Positions 1-13,344 of a stretch of 64,000 bases of DNA are shown in pieces. The stretch is from the NCBI GenBank assembly GCA_900708905.1, contig CAADRB010000047.1:100225-164224 (forward strand), given 5' to 3'. The notes beneath the pieces are model-generated. The model worked only from the letters and a program-made list of their open reading frames with translations. It had not been told where the DNA came from and made no database searches. This DNA is from Hymenolepis diminuta (taxonomy: Eukaryota; Platyhelminthes; Cestoda; Cyclophyllidea; Hymenolepididae). Made by a program: the position numbers and the translations under genes. Each line of letters starts with the position of its first letter. Positions within the stretch are counted from its first letter, which is position 1.

Positions 1-295
1 ACAAACCTCATAACTACTATGCGTTCTCCCCAATATAATTATACAGCAATTGCCTCGCAACTGTTGAAATCTTTTATCAGTGCGATAGTTTAACAATTTT
101 ACTTCAAATTCAGTGCATATATACCAAAATAAATAAGGCCAAAAGCCATTTAACTAGTTTCTCTAAATAATTCGGGAAAAAATATTTTGGCGTTCTTGTT
201 TCTGGTGGAGAAGTATTTGCAATATTTTTCATTTCTTTCTACTTTATAGCCATAAGTTTAGCTTATGATTTGAATTTATAGAAAAAAATCCTTAC

Positions 296-491
296 TCATG
301 TCTGAAAATTTGTCATTCTTTTGAATATCCGTCTTCTCCATAGGGATATGTGAAACAGTCGGCGATGGAACAGTTCGATATACTGGGTCTATTGTAGATG
401 CATTCGTTGAAAAAGCATCGTTTCCATAGGGGCAGACATTGCTCTCCAAGCAGTATTCGCCATCTTGCAGCTGTTGCCTATTTGATTGCAT
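296..491 (-). CDS. Second exon of the unknown minus-strand gene (candidate)
   Basis: The minus-strand frame reads MQSNRQQLQDGEYCLESNV from an ATG at 491 and continues open to a donor GTAAGG at 295, leaving phase 1. Codon content is balanced and unlike the AT-rich shadow frames nearby. The protein part is polar with two Cys and many Ser/Thr/Pro. No family is recognised. The remaining exons should lie at 1-240 or beyond the left edge; I could not fix a further exon. A 5' acceptor at 505, 471 or a start at 491 are all possible. Confidence 0.45.
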
Positions 492-620
492 CGGGATATT
501 GGAGCTGATAATCACGGATTAAAGGATTCAATAGTATTTGCCTAAAATATGAGCAATAGCTTTCGATTTACTTAATTCCTCAACTTAACCCTCTTATCCT
601 CAAATCCACACCCGACTTAC

Positions 621-737
621 CAGAAGAGACAAACAGCATGAAGTAGGGATTAATTCAGGGATTTGTGACATAGCAAAAGACTGCGAGAAAAGCCCTTTAA
701 GCCCGTCGCCACCTGATTGGCCGGGCAATTGATGCAT
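621..737 (-). CDS. First exon of an unknown minus-strand gene (candidate)
   Basis: Reading the minus strand from an ATG at 737, 39 codons stay open up to a consensus donor CTG|GTAAGT (intron begins at 620), leaving phase 0. The peptide begins MHQLPGQSGG and includes a Leu/Cys-rich end; no domain is recognised. CCAAT boxes and CpG-rich sequence surround and precede the exon. Exon 2 (296-470 or 491) is the likely partner: an acceptor ending at 471 keeps its reading frame with this exon, though its pyrimidine tract is weak. The alternative is that 621-737 is 5' UTR and the protein begins at the ATG at 491. Confidence 0.4.
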
Positions 738-830
738 GTGCGTGCGTTCGCATTTCAACCTGTGCCTAATTGGTTCGCTACCAGACGCGGTGGATTTGCC
801 ACCAATGGTGTGCTTGGAGGAGATTTATGG
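640..830 (-). promoter_or_regulatory. CCAAT/CpG-rich promoter-like segment
   Basis: Three CCAAT boxes within 90 bp (716-720 and 769-773 reading CCAAT on the minus strand; 802-806 on the plus strand) and a local rise of CpG. It overlaps and lies upstream of the candidate minus-strand first exon, which supports a real gene start here. No TATA box is obvious. Confidence 0.4.
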
Positions 831-839
831 AATTCACTG

Positions 840-3800
840 TAAGCCATTTGATCTCCAGGATTTAGGAGCTTCTTCAATGAGCTTATAAGATAAAGAAAGA
901 AAGCAGTTCAGATATAATCCCTTGAGCTTTATCACTTGAAATTGGAATGGGTTATCTGGAATAAAGATTGAGTTAATGAGGGCTATTACCAATACCAACA
1001 ACAAAATATTACGTGACAAAACCGGTAGCTATCTAACCAGACAAAAAACGGAAGGAAGATTGCATCTGCAATGTTGCATTCTCCCAAGGAGGTTGAGTGT
1101 AGTTAAATGTAGACAATTCATAGTCAGAGAAATGAAATAGCGTTATAATAAGAAATTAATTAATACGGATCAAACTTTTGAACCACATAAATCTTCCAAA
1201 TTTTTGCATGGCCAGTGGGTTGAATTAGGATGAATAGTTAAATGTACAATAACGTAGCAGAATTAGTGTAACAGAATTCTGATAATTTTCATTCTCTGAA
1301 ATACTTCTATTCCCTAAACACGTTGAATAGCAGAATTCAATTATCGAAGTTGAAACATTCTTTGAAACATTACTTTCGGAATCTTACGTTCTTGTGATGA
1401 AGTTATTTAAATGGTGAGATTCCTTTGAGCATTAACACCAATGGCATACAATGGACATTGAATCAGATTTAAAGTCGGATGTATCTCTACATCGTAGTCT
1501 TTATCTAGGGCAATACAACATTTGTCACTTTCTAAACCTTTGGCACAGGCACATTAATAAAAATGTAAGGCAAATTTATAAAAAAAACATAATTTCGTTC
1601 CTCGCCTATCATCAAGCAATTCAAAATGTCGGTTTCAGGAATGGAAGAGAGTTTTAGGGCATTCTGTTAGGATGTGAGTTGAGATTGCACATCCTAAGAC
1701 TAACATCCTGATAACTAAGTATTTACTATCACAATGTGATTTCATTCCTTAGATTACTAAAAAATGAGCCCATCAACCTGTGTTCTGGTAGCCCACTTTT
1801 TTAAAATCAAATGCTTTATTACATCACGATCATATTGCTTTCGTATTATTTCCTCTCTGGCAGTTTCCGTAACGCGCCTTCTTGAATCGATTACTCATCT
1901 AGGTGTTAACCTATCGCGAAAATATGGCATCAATTTTTCGATCTCCTTCATTGAGAAACTTCAATTTTATATCCGTCTAAGTCACATTTTCGCAGCGATA
2001 TTCTATAATTTATCAGATCTTCATTCTAATACTAAGAAGTATTAACCTCGAAACACTCATCGTATCTTTAAATATTAGTCGGCACCTTACTTAAGACAAT
2101 ACAAAGTCATTTATAATGAAAGCATTAACAGGTTGCCTTTTTCAACTGGATAATTTACATATAAATGGACTCCGCACGCGCTCATTTTTGTCCTCACTCC
2201 GATAATCCCCGAATTTCGTAAGTGGGGAGGGAGAAATTTGGCTGTTAACTGGGCAGCCTCGGGAAAAGATGTGATGGTGAAAAGGAGGAGAGGTGGGAGG
2301 ATGGGGACTCAAGATGTACGACTTAATCAGCATCTGCTCTCCCCCATCTCACACTCAAGCCTCTCGTCGCAGTACCCATTATATTTGCTTAGCGTATGTG
2401 TGAGCTGCCCCGCATGCCATTGGTTAGTGTGTTAGTATTACAAAGAGGCGAGAACTTAATCAAATTAAAATGAGGAGGAGGTGAAGGGGACAAATGAAAA
2501 ACAAACAAAACATGAGTGCCTTTTGATACCACGGGGTCTGCAAGCAGATGGAAGATGGAATTATAAGTCGATTAGGCTTGTAAATTGGCTGTATTTGGAA
2601 AGTTCCCATTTGTGCATCATTAAGTCCTACTTAGCATTCGTATTTTCCTTTTGAATTTAAAAAGGAGAAGTTTGCATGAGTCTATCGTTGTAAATATTTT
2701 GTTTACACATCACTGTGAAGTTTAAACGATATCGTGCTTTTCTAATCATTATTTGTCCTTACATTCTGTTGAACTCACCACCATTAAAAGTGAACCGGAT
2801 TTGAATAAATTGATTAGCTTTGTTTTCATCTCCATACCTCGCCATATCAACCGATCTTTCTGACTGTTATTACTATTTTTTGTGTTGTTATTATTATTAT
2901 ACAAAATTTTAATCCTTTTTAACTGTGGGAAGCAACTGTAATTGGTTAACAGAAGGTTCAATAAACGATAATGAGGGAGGATTATGAAGATGCCGAAAAC
3001 AACGCCTAGGTATCCAAGGTTCCGATTTCATTTAATGGTTAGAACTAGGTTGTACAGTGCTTACTAAATGGATGGCTCTGTTCTAAAATTCAAATTTTAT
3101 GAACTATCCCCGGGATTGAATCCAAAACTTGTCAAAGATGTTCAATAGTTATTAACTCTTTTTTTAAATCAACAAAGCTTGGTCTTGCTGATTCACTTCA
3201 ATGGTTTAGAAGTCAAAATGATCCAATATGACATTCATGAGGTTATAGTTTTAATATAGCAGGAACGAGATAGCAAAGTCTTGTAATTTAATCGAACTCA
3301 CTAAGTTGTGTTCAATCAAGATAAATATAGACAAATCTCCTTGATATTTTTTCATTAATAAAACGAGGTCCAGTTTATTATAAAGAAGGAGTACACAAAC
3401 AGGGTCAAAAGAAAGTTTAATTATCAGAATGACCCATCAAAATCCTCTTTGAGAGATTTCTTTATTGCATTGATCGCAGATTGTATTCTTTTCCAATAAA
3501 ACTCCTTGATCTTAATTTGAAAGACGATGCAAAATGTCAGGCTTTTCAAATCATTGGAAATTTTATGAGAAAAGTGGAATTCATCTTAAATGTTGTTAGT
3601 ATCCTACACGTTTATTAGCACACGAAAAAAATGGTTCAGACCAAGAAATTTTAATTCCTTCACTCTCCCAATGTACGATTTTCGAGCTTTCTGTCGATAC
3701 CGATTCTCATTAAAAATTTAAAGTCTCCAACCAAATTAACAGCACAAGGTAATTTTCCACTCAAACTAGCAAATGTTTGACACCTTATCAGTCTATATAT

Positions 3801-4750
3801 TCAGTTACGTCCATCAACTATGTCAGAAATAACGTTACCATCAGCAAATTTCTGCTTCCCAAGCAGGCAATATGACCCTCAGAAAGTTAAATCTTTGACT
3901 AACCTCGTCGCTGTCACCTGGTAACTAAGACGGCTAAGGTTAGTTAATATTTCACTGACCACTTATCTGCAAAATGACCTCCCTGGACGACTTGATTTCT
4001 GATGAACAACTGACATCTTTTCAGGACATAAGTTATAAAGTCATGTTCAGTGGATCAAATTCCATTTGCGATCATAGAGAGTTCGTATTTAAGTAAATGT
4101 GTTCATAAGCTGCAAAATATTAATGTCAAAAATTTGAATCCCAGATAAGAACGTCATCCTTGTATTGCAAATTTTCTTCAAGCTGAATATCACATTAGCT
4201 CATTACTATAGATCAAAAGAGGTCCTTTAAAAATTTTCTTATTACATGTAATGTTAAGCTGATTTTATTCATGTTTACTTACCACATGAATTGGAACATA
4301 TTCAGACTTGAAATTTATCAACTGGTTTAATGACCACAGAATTGTAGTAGTTCATTCAGTTTGTAACAACCCCTGTCCCCATTTTAAATCTTCCATAAAA
4401 TTACAAAGTGACGGAAAAAATCCTCCACGCACATTGACGGAGATTTATAAGTGATAAACTGACAAGAGAACCTTAAGTATTCTTATTAGATCAAAAGTGA
4501 GGACTGTATGACAAATTTGTACATTATATTCAATCTCTTGAATGATTTCAGTTTTCTTCTGTGCAAAAATTCAGATGGCGGAAATGGATGACCCACAGAG
4601 AACTAATTCAAAATTACTTTCGAATGTAAAGAGCATTGCATTTCTTTTTATCGCATATATAAAGACAATAACTGTGAAATGTCATACAAGATCATTCGTC
4701 TTCTCAACCATTGAAGAAATTAAATTGGAGCCACAAGACCTACCCTCCAT
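840..4750. other. Non-coding stretch
   Basis: AT-rich sequence with only short, unsupported frames. No splice-framed exon, transposon or RNA gene was recognised. Confidence 0.5.
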
Positions 4751-4754
4751 GATT

Positions 4755-5120
4755 CACTAATACGAGTCAATAAGCACTGAGCACAGCAGACAAGCATTTG
4801 CTGCAATCCAGGAGACGAAGCATAAAATTTGACTTTTAGAACGTGGACTGTCCACTTAGTAGATATTGTACAACCTGACTCCATCAGTCAAACGAAAGAA
4901 GACTATTTGATATCTTGATGGTACTTTCAGCATATTTTTGATCCCCACCCCCCTTTATGACATGTTAAATTTGCTGTTATTCGATGTTAGTTGCTTTTCA
5001 CAATTAAAAATTGTAAAGTTGTTTTGTATTTCCATGAGTAATAATAATGAAGATTATAACAAGATTATTTATTAATAAATCGTATCAAGGATACGATTAG
5101 AGTAAACTGATATATGGCTT
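4755..5120. repeat. Interspersed repeat, copy 1
   Basis: Shares order and wording with 20060-20355: a GAGCACTGA-type start, then CAGACAAG, then CAGGAGAC, later TTTTGTATT with a GTAATA stretch, and a GAGTAAA ending. The copies are clearly diverged and have indels. No coding capacity or terminal repeat is seen, so the class is unknown. Confidence 0.6.
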
Positions 5121-6770
5121 TCAGGCTCTAGTTCACTGATCTGAGAGGACTGCGAAACTCATTGTTTGCCTATCGTGGATTTTAATATTCCCTTTTCTTT
5201 CCCGCCATTTAATAGCAATATCTGTAATAGTAATATCTGTATATGCATTTCTCTCTATTTCCCTTACTTTGAAGAAATTCATCTGGCCGCAACATTTTGG
5301 AGAATAGTTCCACAGCCGAGTTCTTCTATGCAAGCTCGGTTAAATCAATGAAAATTTTCTTCAAGTTCACAGATTTCACAAGTACTCAAGTGGTAGTTAT
5401 TGCTGATTATGTTAAAATAAAGTTTTAAAAATGAAGACACTAACTTCTTTATTTCTATTAATCATCCTGGGATTTACCAGTAGTTAGTCAATTAACCATG
5501 CACACTGAGTCCATTCTGAAGTCGCAAGTTCGTAGAGGCAGAAGAGACAGCGCGCACATGTCAGAGCGAATTATGCCAAACTAACTATTGTCTTCCTTTT
5601 TCCTTTGGGGAGAGCCTGCCCACTTACGCTCGAGTGAGTGACAATAATATTAACATGTTTCTTCTGCGATTACTACCTCTTACAAGTCGCTTGAGACCAA
5701 TTAAAGTGGATTTTAAACTTTCCCTTTACCAAGAAATCTAGTGTATTAAACAGAAATTCAATTAACTTCTTTTATCGGAATAGAACGGTACATTAATGCC
5801 TCAGATCAATATAATTTACCAATCAATCTGCTCTGAACGCTCTGGAAGTAGAAAGTGCAATCTGAACTGTGCAGCATTATATCATGACATTACAACATTC
5901 TGACAATCCCAAATTTAGCTGAGAATCTTCTGAATCTATAACTATGCTTTTATTTAGACCAATCCACTTTTCTCGTATTCACATGGTTAAATCAGTTCAT
6001 CATGCTTTGTAGAGTTTAATAATGACATATTTTGAAGATTTCTCATCTGAACACATATTTTATTGGTATAAATCAATCTAAACCAAATAAAGCATTAAAT
6101 TAAATTGAAAAATGTGCCCAAAAAAATTATTCTCTCGCCAAATTAAAGCGGTTTATTAAAATGTGATCAATTAATGGAAATAAATCTGGCCTTACACATT
6201 GCCCACTCAAGCAGGAAATTAACAAGCTGTTTTGGTAGTAAACCCGATTTATTCTGTCTTCACCTTGACCACTACCATCTCTACCAGAAATTAGCATATG
6301 ATACTTCGTCCTACCTTCCCCCTCCCCCCATACACACACACAGATCTGCGAATAAGTAACGCTCTGCGTAAAAGGAGGATGGAGGAGAGAGAGGAGAGGG
6401 TGAAACTAATCTAAGTGGGATTAGCTAGTATTAGGACTGCCGCTCACTGATTGGTTAACATGAGTGTTTAATTCTGCGTAAGAAAAAAGAAATGTGGCAA
6501 AATTTCTGTACAATGAAAACAAGAGCAAAGAATCAGAAGAAAAAAAAACGATTACATTTTTAATATATTCCACATTTCATCTCTATTTTTAAATATTAAA
6601 CTTCGTTACTTCTTCAATTCAGGTTTTTATAATCTTATTTAAACATTAATTCTTCCAAAGAATAAAAGTCTCGTACCAATTAGAAGTTTATGCTGTTCAG
6701 ACACGCTATTCAATAACTTTTAATTTCCAAACTCAAAGCCGACAAAATTGACCTAAATTTCAAATTCAAA
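5121..6770. other. Non-coding stretch
   Basis: AT-rich with a purine-rich GGAGGA tract near 6370-6405 and a CCAAT-type GATTGGTTAAC at about 6450. Nothing else recognised. Confidence 0.4.
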
Positions 6771-7016
6771 ATGATCCGTAATGACCCGGAATTTGCGTCT
6801 GATATTCCGGAATACGAAGAGGAGGCTATCAGTGATATACTTATGANNNNNNNNNNNNNNNNNNNNNNNNNNNNNNNNNNNNNNNNNNNNNNNNNNNNNN
6901 NNNNNNNNNNNNNNNNNNNNNNNNNNNNNNNNNNNNNNNNNNNNNNNNNNAGGAATGGAGTGGTGTATGAAAGGACTTTGGCAAATGGCAAGATGTACAT
7001 CTTGTCAAAAATGCAA
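6771..7016 (+). CDS. Possible coding fragment split by an assembly gap
   Basis: An ATG-started frame (MIRNDPEFASDIPEYEEEAI...) runs into the N block at 6847 and an open frame resumes after it, ending in TAA at 7017-7019. The first part is acidic and looks more protein-like than nearby shadow frames. Because 104 bases are unknown and N blocks often have an arbitrary length, continuity across the gap cannot be claimed. No family is recognised. Confidence 0.2.
6847..6950. other. Assembly gap (104 N)
   Basis: Run of unknown bases; the true length and content cannot be read. Confidence 0.99.
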
Positions 7017-7049
7017 TAATGTAAATATTAATAGTGAAAGCAAACATTT

Positions 7050-10000
7050 GTTTTAACTATCTCTCTGCTACAAAATACAAATTATTATCTGAAAGAACAA
7101 AATAATACATTCTTAATCATGACATTTTCTTAGACATCTAATCAGATTTTATCCTTGTTTAATTTAATTAACCCCCATTGTTGATGATTCGCAGTTATTA
7201 TTAAAGCTACAGAATGATCATTAAGAATATAAAAGGTAAAACAAAATTTTTGGCTATATAATTCGAATTTAAGTAAAAAATGAGGTTTTTCGACCATTTA
7301 TTTCAAATTTAAATTGATTATTGAGGAAAGCCAAAATTACTGCCAAAGATAAAATTTCCTATTTACGGGACCGAATCAAACCCTCTATACGGCATACGAT
7401 CGTCTAATGCAGGATAATTCATGAATAAATTAACCTGTTAAAACATTATTATTTTCAACTACGGACGGTTTCAATTGTTCCCTGGGTCATTTTTATTTGG
7501 ATAGAGATATTGACAAACCACTACTAAATGTGGTCTTTGAATATTTCAATTTTAAATAATTTTACCATGAGTTTAAAAAAAACGCCGTCTATTTTCACAA
7601 ATAAACTCAACGAATGAATAGAATTTCTATTTTAGTTAATAAATAGAATCTATCCTCCACACTACTTAAACGTCGAAACTCTTTTGACTGTGATACTACT
7701 AAATTTAAATGAGTAGATATGATATTTCATCACTGTGATTAGGTAGAATTTGAGACACTTGTATCAACTTCTTAAAATACCTTTTCGATATGACGACCTC
7801 CTAAATTTGTTCCATTAGACATCATTAATAACAAATGTAGACTATGAGTTGATAAGCACGTTATTAGAACACACTTGTTGCATTTGAAGTAACGATATTA
7901 GCTCGAAGTATATTTGAAAATAATAGAATATTAGTAAAATAATTTCGTTCGCTAAAAATCACTTTATCGCTTAAAAAAGAAACACTGTGAAGAATTCGTT
8001 TAAATGATGACAGCCATTTTGAAATATTATTGACATTTCTCCCAAACGGGATGAGGGTATAAAAATGTTTATGCAATCTCTATTAAAATATATTACTTAA
8101 TTCAATCACACCTAAAATAACAGTATTTACACATTTGGATCCTGCTTGGGCTTTACCAGTTGAATTTTTTTTCGTATTTACAGATGAGTAGTTTATGAAG
8201 AAGTATTTTATCACCCGAAATAATACAATTTCAGTGTCGACAAAATCGTTTTTATTTAGCTCAACCAATTCCTCAAAATTCACGTAGTATGCGCAATTGA
8301 ATTATCATTAACGCCCGCAAAATGGCATCGGTTTTGCAGTTCTCCTGAATCGACATGGTACCAGTGCGTTTTTTATTAAATGTAATATTTGAATATAAAA
8401 AACCTCACCTGTACACATACTTAGAAAATCGGGCGTTATATTGTAAATTGGCGTTGCCGTTAATCGAAGGAGAAATTACTTGTATTGTTCTCAGTGCTCT
8501 ACCTGTGGCAAATAGGGGTTATTTCAGAAATGATAACAGGATGTTACTTCTCCATAATAAATAGAAAGGAGAAATAAAAAGTCTTTTGTTCGATACTGTT
8601 TACACAACTGCAACAGTCTGAAAGCCAACATCCAAGCCGGAAGGAGGAAGAAGGAAAATCTTATTTCATTTCAAATCGAACTCTTTACAATATATCGTAA
8701 ATCACATAATTTTGCATAAACAATATATTTGTTAATCGTTATTTCAATAACAAAGGGGAGAAATTATAGACAAATATTAATTTCATCAGGAAAAAATATT
8801 TAATATTTTTTTTCAGAATTATATTTCTACCCTGACAGCGTCAAAATTTTAACATTTATTTAAAAACTGTATCATCGAATCAAATTTTGACTAGAACTTA
8901 TATCATCAGCGTAGTACCTTGAAACATATCTGAGATCGATTTGATGGTGGGACCAGATGTGGTATTTCATAATATACCTGATAAGGCCTTACCAGCAATG
9001 GTTTTGGGATTAAATAAGTACCCAAACCAGTGGAACAGAAGTCCAAAGAATTGAATAGCAGGAAGAATATACTGAATAGAAAGACGATGCCGTTAGGATG
9101 CATGTATAAAAGGGAGTGGTGTATGGCACTTCACACAGAGGTAGGCAGGCAGGGGTTATAAACTCTAAGCGATGGTGAATATGAGCAAATAATACAAGTA
9201 GGATCGGATAAATGCATTGTAGATCGATAGTGAATGTGGAGGGAACTGCACGTAAGATTGGATGAATGACCAAGAGTAAATCGGAAAGGAAGCTACACAT
9301 TATTGGATACCCGCTAACATAACCTAAGGGTTTAGCGGAATTTCATAAACAGGAATAAATGTAACAATATATGGAATCCGAATATGTGGCAATGGGGAGA
9401 ATGAATCATCATACTAACCTGACGGGACAGAGCATGCAATTTACATGAATAAGCTTGGGACAATGCACGATTGCCACAATTAGGAAATACAGTAAAGCAT
9501 GACTAATATAACATAACTTACCCTTTATTTCAAATTTAAAATAGAGCCTGTCAATTTTACTCTACATGGAAGTTGAAATTATTCAGAAACTGTTAAATGG
9601 AAGCTACTTCATTGTATTTTATTATATTTGTCTGAAATCGATCTTAGAAAGATACCCATATCCCCGAGTTTGTAACATTGCATTATTATCTGACTGAAGT
9701 CTAAATCAGAATACAGATTTTCTTTGCGACTTCTTGTGGAAATGCTGAAGACTCAAATCCCAACATTTTTACGCTGGAGCTCCAGCGAAACCTCCTGCCT
9801 GTCAAAATGTGTAAATTTCATGGAAATAAATATATAAAAATGATGGAAGCTGAAATTAAATTTATTTAGATTATATATTCTATATCGATTAAGGGGAATA
9901 AAATACCAAATTTCGGTAACGAAAATTTTCAAAGTAGAATGGAAGAGACTTGTTGAGCTTTTCGTTCTTCCTAGCTTTACATTACCCCACTACTTAAGGC

Positions 10001-11230
10001 ATGAAGTAAACGAGGGGATTAGCATTAAATATTCACATTAAGAGAAAACAGTAAAAGCGGTCGCCTTGTAGCCAATAATCTAAAAGTAAAGCTCATTAAG
10101 CAGGAGTTAGGTAACTAAAAAAACCGCTAAACACCATACAAGTCGAATGAAATTATTCATGAAATGGAATGTAGGGAGAGAAAATATGATCGAATTGCTG
10201 AGTAACCGTGGGTGGTAAGTCCCAAGGTCACATAAAGCCTTCTTCCAAAATTATGTGTCTGAACAGATTTAGCTCAAAAATTGGAATTTTCATTAAGCTC
10301 ACGATTTCTCAATCATCTGCGATAACTGATGATAAATTATTTGAAATTGTTTGTAGGCGAAGAAAATTGCACAAGGTACCTGCAATCTATAACGTTTTTT
10401 TCATAATAGAGTTAGGGGATTACGATAACACAGTACTTTAAACTCTCATGACGACGACAGTAATGTGACTATAATTTCAAAACATTTTGGTTCTATTTAC
10501 CGGATCCCTGTGGCCAAACTTCGGTAAGGAGGGCTACTGTAACAAAATTAAAAGTTAATCTACACTGGAAATAATTTTGTATAAGTACAATGAAGAAAAA
10601 AACATAATCCATCAATAACATCAGAAGAGTAAAATGGGGTGTTGGAAATAAAATACTTAATTGTGATAATGTTTAAGTTCCTGTTGGAATTTGAACTGGA
10701 GCTCGCGTTATAATATGAATTCTAAAGTGCTCTTCGCAGTGCCTATCAAATAGCAAATTTTCGAGCTCTCCACTGTCCTCCATGAAAATGTCCTCATGTA
10801 TATTTCTGAGTGGTCAGTGGCGAAGCTATCAGAAGAAACCTCATTGTCTCCCTAGATATATAGAAAATTTTCACTCAAAATAATGTTCTGATTTGATGAT
10901 TTAACAGCAATCCTTATATGCATGTATTCAACCTCTTCTTCAACTGGAATATGTAACAAATCTAAACAAACGAAGCCATAACTGAGATTAAGAAACGGTA
11001 CAACCGCAAACTTAATTCCTTTAGGTATCAAATAAAAGTGTATATATTTAATATATACTTTGTTTATCATTACTTTCCGAAAGATAGCTCAGATGCTTCC
11101 TGAAAATAACTTTTCATACTTTTATAAAATAAAAAAACAGCCTATTTCAACATTTTAACGTATTTGGTGTAAATATATTGGCAGATATGGTCTTTACAAT
11201 ATAGTGCTTGACCTCGCCTATTAAATTTAA
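7050..11230. other. Non-coding stretch
   Basis: AT-rich with no supported exon, RNA gene or transposon. Frames near 8906-9300 (-) and 10208-10441 (+) are unsupported. Confidence 0.45.
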
Positions 11231-11250
11231 ACATTTGGTCATTACACGGT

Positions 11251-11425
11251 GAACTCGCAATCTTCACCTCTCATGCACCGGATTATCGGTTATTGGATTC
11301 CCACGCTCACACCTGAACATGTAAGACCGTCGTTTGAGTTCAGAGTCTTCAATTTCCTCTTCCTTGGGTAAGAGTAGCTGAAAATCTATAAGGTAGGCAG
11401 CTGAGAAGTTATAAAAATGGCAACG
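11251..11425 (+). repeat. 5' LTR (recognisable core)
   Basis: Aligns with 12988-13207, allowing a roughly 45-nt length difference. It includes a TATAAAAA promoter-like motif near its end. The true LTR is probably longer on the 3' side. Confidence 0.6.
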
Positions 11426-11625
11426 CGGTTATCTACGGACTTACAACAAAAATGGCTGCCAGATAATCAAATGGCTTTTTAAGGAATTCAAACTTGACCA
11501 GCACAATCGAATAACTTTAATCTCTCCTCCAACAACAACAAGAAAAGTTTGAAAAGACTCAGGCAGATCGAATAGAAACACTGACATAGAAGTTGTCTCT
11601 TCTATCTAGTCAGACCTCATCATCA

Positions 11626-12530
11626 ATGGCGGACAGTCTCTCCCACCCAATCAGTAGTTCTCAGTAAGTAGCGTAAAATGGTAGCACCTTCGCAAAGTGG
11701 TTTCAGAAATCTGAGGCCCATTTCTGACAAACATGCAAAATGTCCTCGATGATAAATAAAGTTCAAATCCTATTGCCAAAATTGGATACAACCAATTCAA
11801 AAAAGCCAAAATACCAACCGATCTAAAGGTTGATACAACTGTTGAATTATTTTCAAACTACCTTGGAGAAAAGATGTTCATTTTCAATGCAGGATACAAT
11901 GAATAGAGAACAGGAAACTTTCTCAAGTCGCCTAAACAGTAGATTTGAAAGATCTGATTTCCAGGATAATTCCAATAAGGAATTGAAATGTCCTCTCTAC
12001 TTATGTGGTTTCAAATCTGCGGAAGTCGGTGATGTTCCATACGACCTTCTCAGCAGAATTGAAAGAGGACCAAATATTACCATCTTAGATGTCGTTATCC
12101 AACGCCATCGGATTGAGAAAATTGAGAACATAGCTTTTATTCAGAAAGACCTATAGACAAATCAAAAGTTTAACATCTATTCAGTCCGTAGTTGTCAATC
12201 AAATTCTCCAAAATGGCCATTCATCTACCCTTCGGACCTCCATCTGCTTGATGCAATGAGTGACATTTCGTTCAGTTCTGTCAACACAATGGTAAAAGAG
12301 GTCATATGGAATCATATTTCTATGCCTGGAAAAAGCGATTTAATCAGAACCCTCGCAGTCTTTCAAACAGGAGGAGGAAGGCCTCTAAAAACAAACAATT
12401 TAACGAAAATTCTGAGGATTTTTCGAAGTATGTGAAGAATAAATTTTCTGTCAACATGAAGTTCTGCGAAAATTGTCGTAATTCCCAAACAAGGTCGATG
12501 CAACAGTTAAGGTCAGTGGGGTCAATAAAC
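11626..12530 (+). pseudogene. gag-like relic of the LTR element
   Basis: A decayed Gag open region begins near an ATG at 11626 and is clearest at 11830-12156 (108 codons open). It includes a KCPLYLCGF..DLLSRIE block that matches the Gag pattern I know from flatworm gypsy-type elements (a cysteine-containing FVCGL-like core followed by LLSK/RxE). Stops and frame changes lie upstream and downstream. A Cys-x2-Cys stretch near 12470 may be what is left of a zinc knuckle. Non-functional. Confidence 0.65.
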
Positions 12531-12549
12531 CCAAATACGTGGCCATGAA

Positions 12550-12760
12550 ATCAACACGCGGCTAGATATGGCCTCAGATGTCTCCTTGATCACATCCAGA
12601 ATGTGGCAGAAAATCGGAAGTCCACCATTAAGTCCCACCATTCAAATACAAAATCCGCAATGGAGACCGCCAAATCTCTAGAAAGTGCTGTGTGTCTAAT
12701 GCAAATTTAAACATACTAGGCCTGGACTGAATCGAAGAACATAAACTATCAAACCTATCA
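12550..12760 (+). pseudogene. Retropepsin relic of the LTR element
   Basis: After a frame change, the plus strand reads a short stretch with the active-site-like motif DMASD at 12565-12579, preceded by a basic/Leu residue and followed by the hydrophobic-Trp-Gly-Ser pattern of gypsy-type aspartic proteases. The usual active site is DTAS/D (family knowledge); here Thr is replaced by Met. Stop codons follow within 30 codons. Non-functional. Confidence 0.6.
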
Positions 12761-12987
12761 GTCAATAAAATATGCACTGGATTAACGGCAACAACAAACT
12801 CCAAAGACAGAAATAGTGGATAGGACAAAAAATAGCAGAATCAAACATTGAGTGAATACCTCAAGACTGGGGAATGAAGTGGAATTGAAGAGGCTGACGA
12901 TCACCGAATTCCTGATCCCAACACCAGTAAAATCTTTACACAATGCCAAGCTCATAAAGTGGGAGATGTTAGGAAACTTAATCGAGA

Positions 12988-13207
12988 GAAACTCAAAATC
13001 CTCATCTCTCACTCATTGGATTATTTTTTATTGAATTCCCATACTCATAGCCAATCATTTATCATATATTCAACCCAAAAATAAGTCAATCAATTTTTTA
13101 AAATAATAGCCATCGCTTGAACTAAAAGTCTCCCAATTTCTTCTTTCTTGAGTCTGAGTAGTTTTAGCTTTAATAATGGGCAACTAAGAAGTTATAAAAA
13201 ACGGGAA
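12988..13207 (+). repeat. 3' LTR (recognisable core)
   Basis: Partner of 11251-11425. It has the same CTCTCA..GGATTAT start and GAAGTTATAAAAA landmark. The AT drift is stronger than in the 5' copy. Confidence 0.6.
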
Positions 13208-13344
13208 ATGTCCATGATAATTTCCTATAGAGGAAATGAGTAGGCAACACTTATTAGAATAAGGAGGAGAATTAGTTCATAGGTCTAAACCCAAAAATTT
13301 TATCGATCATTTCGTGTTCTTCCTCTTATAAGCAAATGACCTTG

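Larger units (their letters stand above)
11235..13340 (+). mobile_element. Decayed Ty3/gypsy-like LTR retrotransposon, internally deleted
   Basis: Two diverged direct repeats (11251-11425 and 12988-13207) flank a gag-like and retropepsin-like region. Matching landmarks in the repeats are GGATTAT, then ATTCCCA, then TCTTC/GAGTA..TAG, then GAAGTTATAAAAA. No reverse transcriptase, RNase H or integrase is visible in the 1.6-kb interior, so the copy is either internally deleted or belongs to a non-autonomous family. Outer boundaries are approximate, since TSDs and the primer-binding site could not be fixed. The several stops and frameshifts show it is inactive. Confidence 0.7.
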
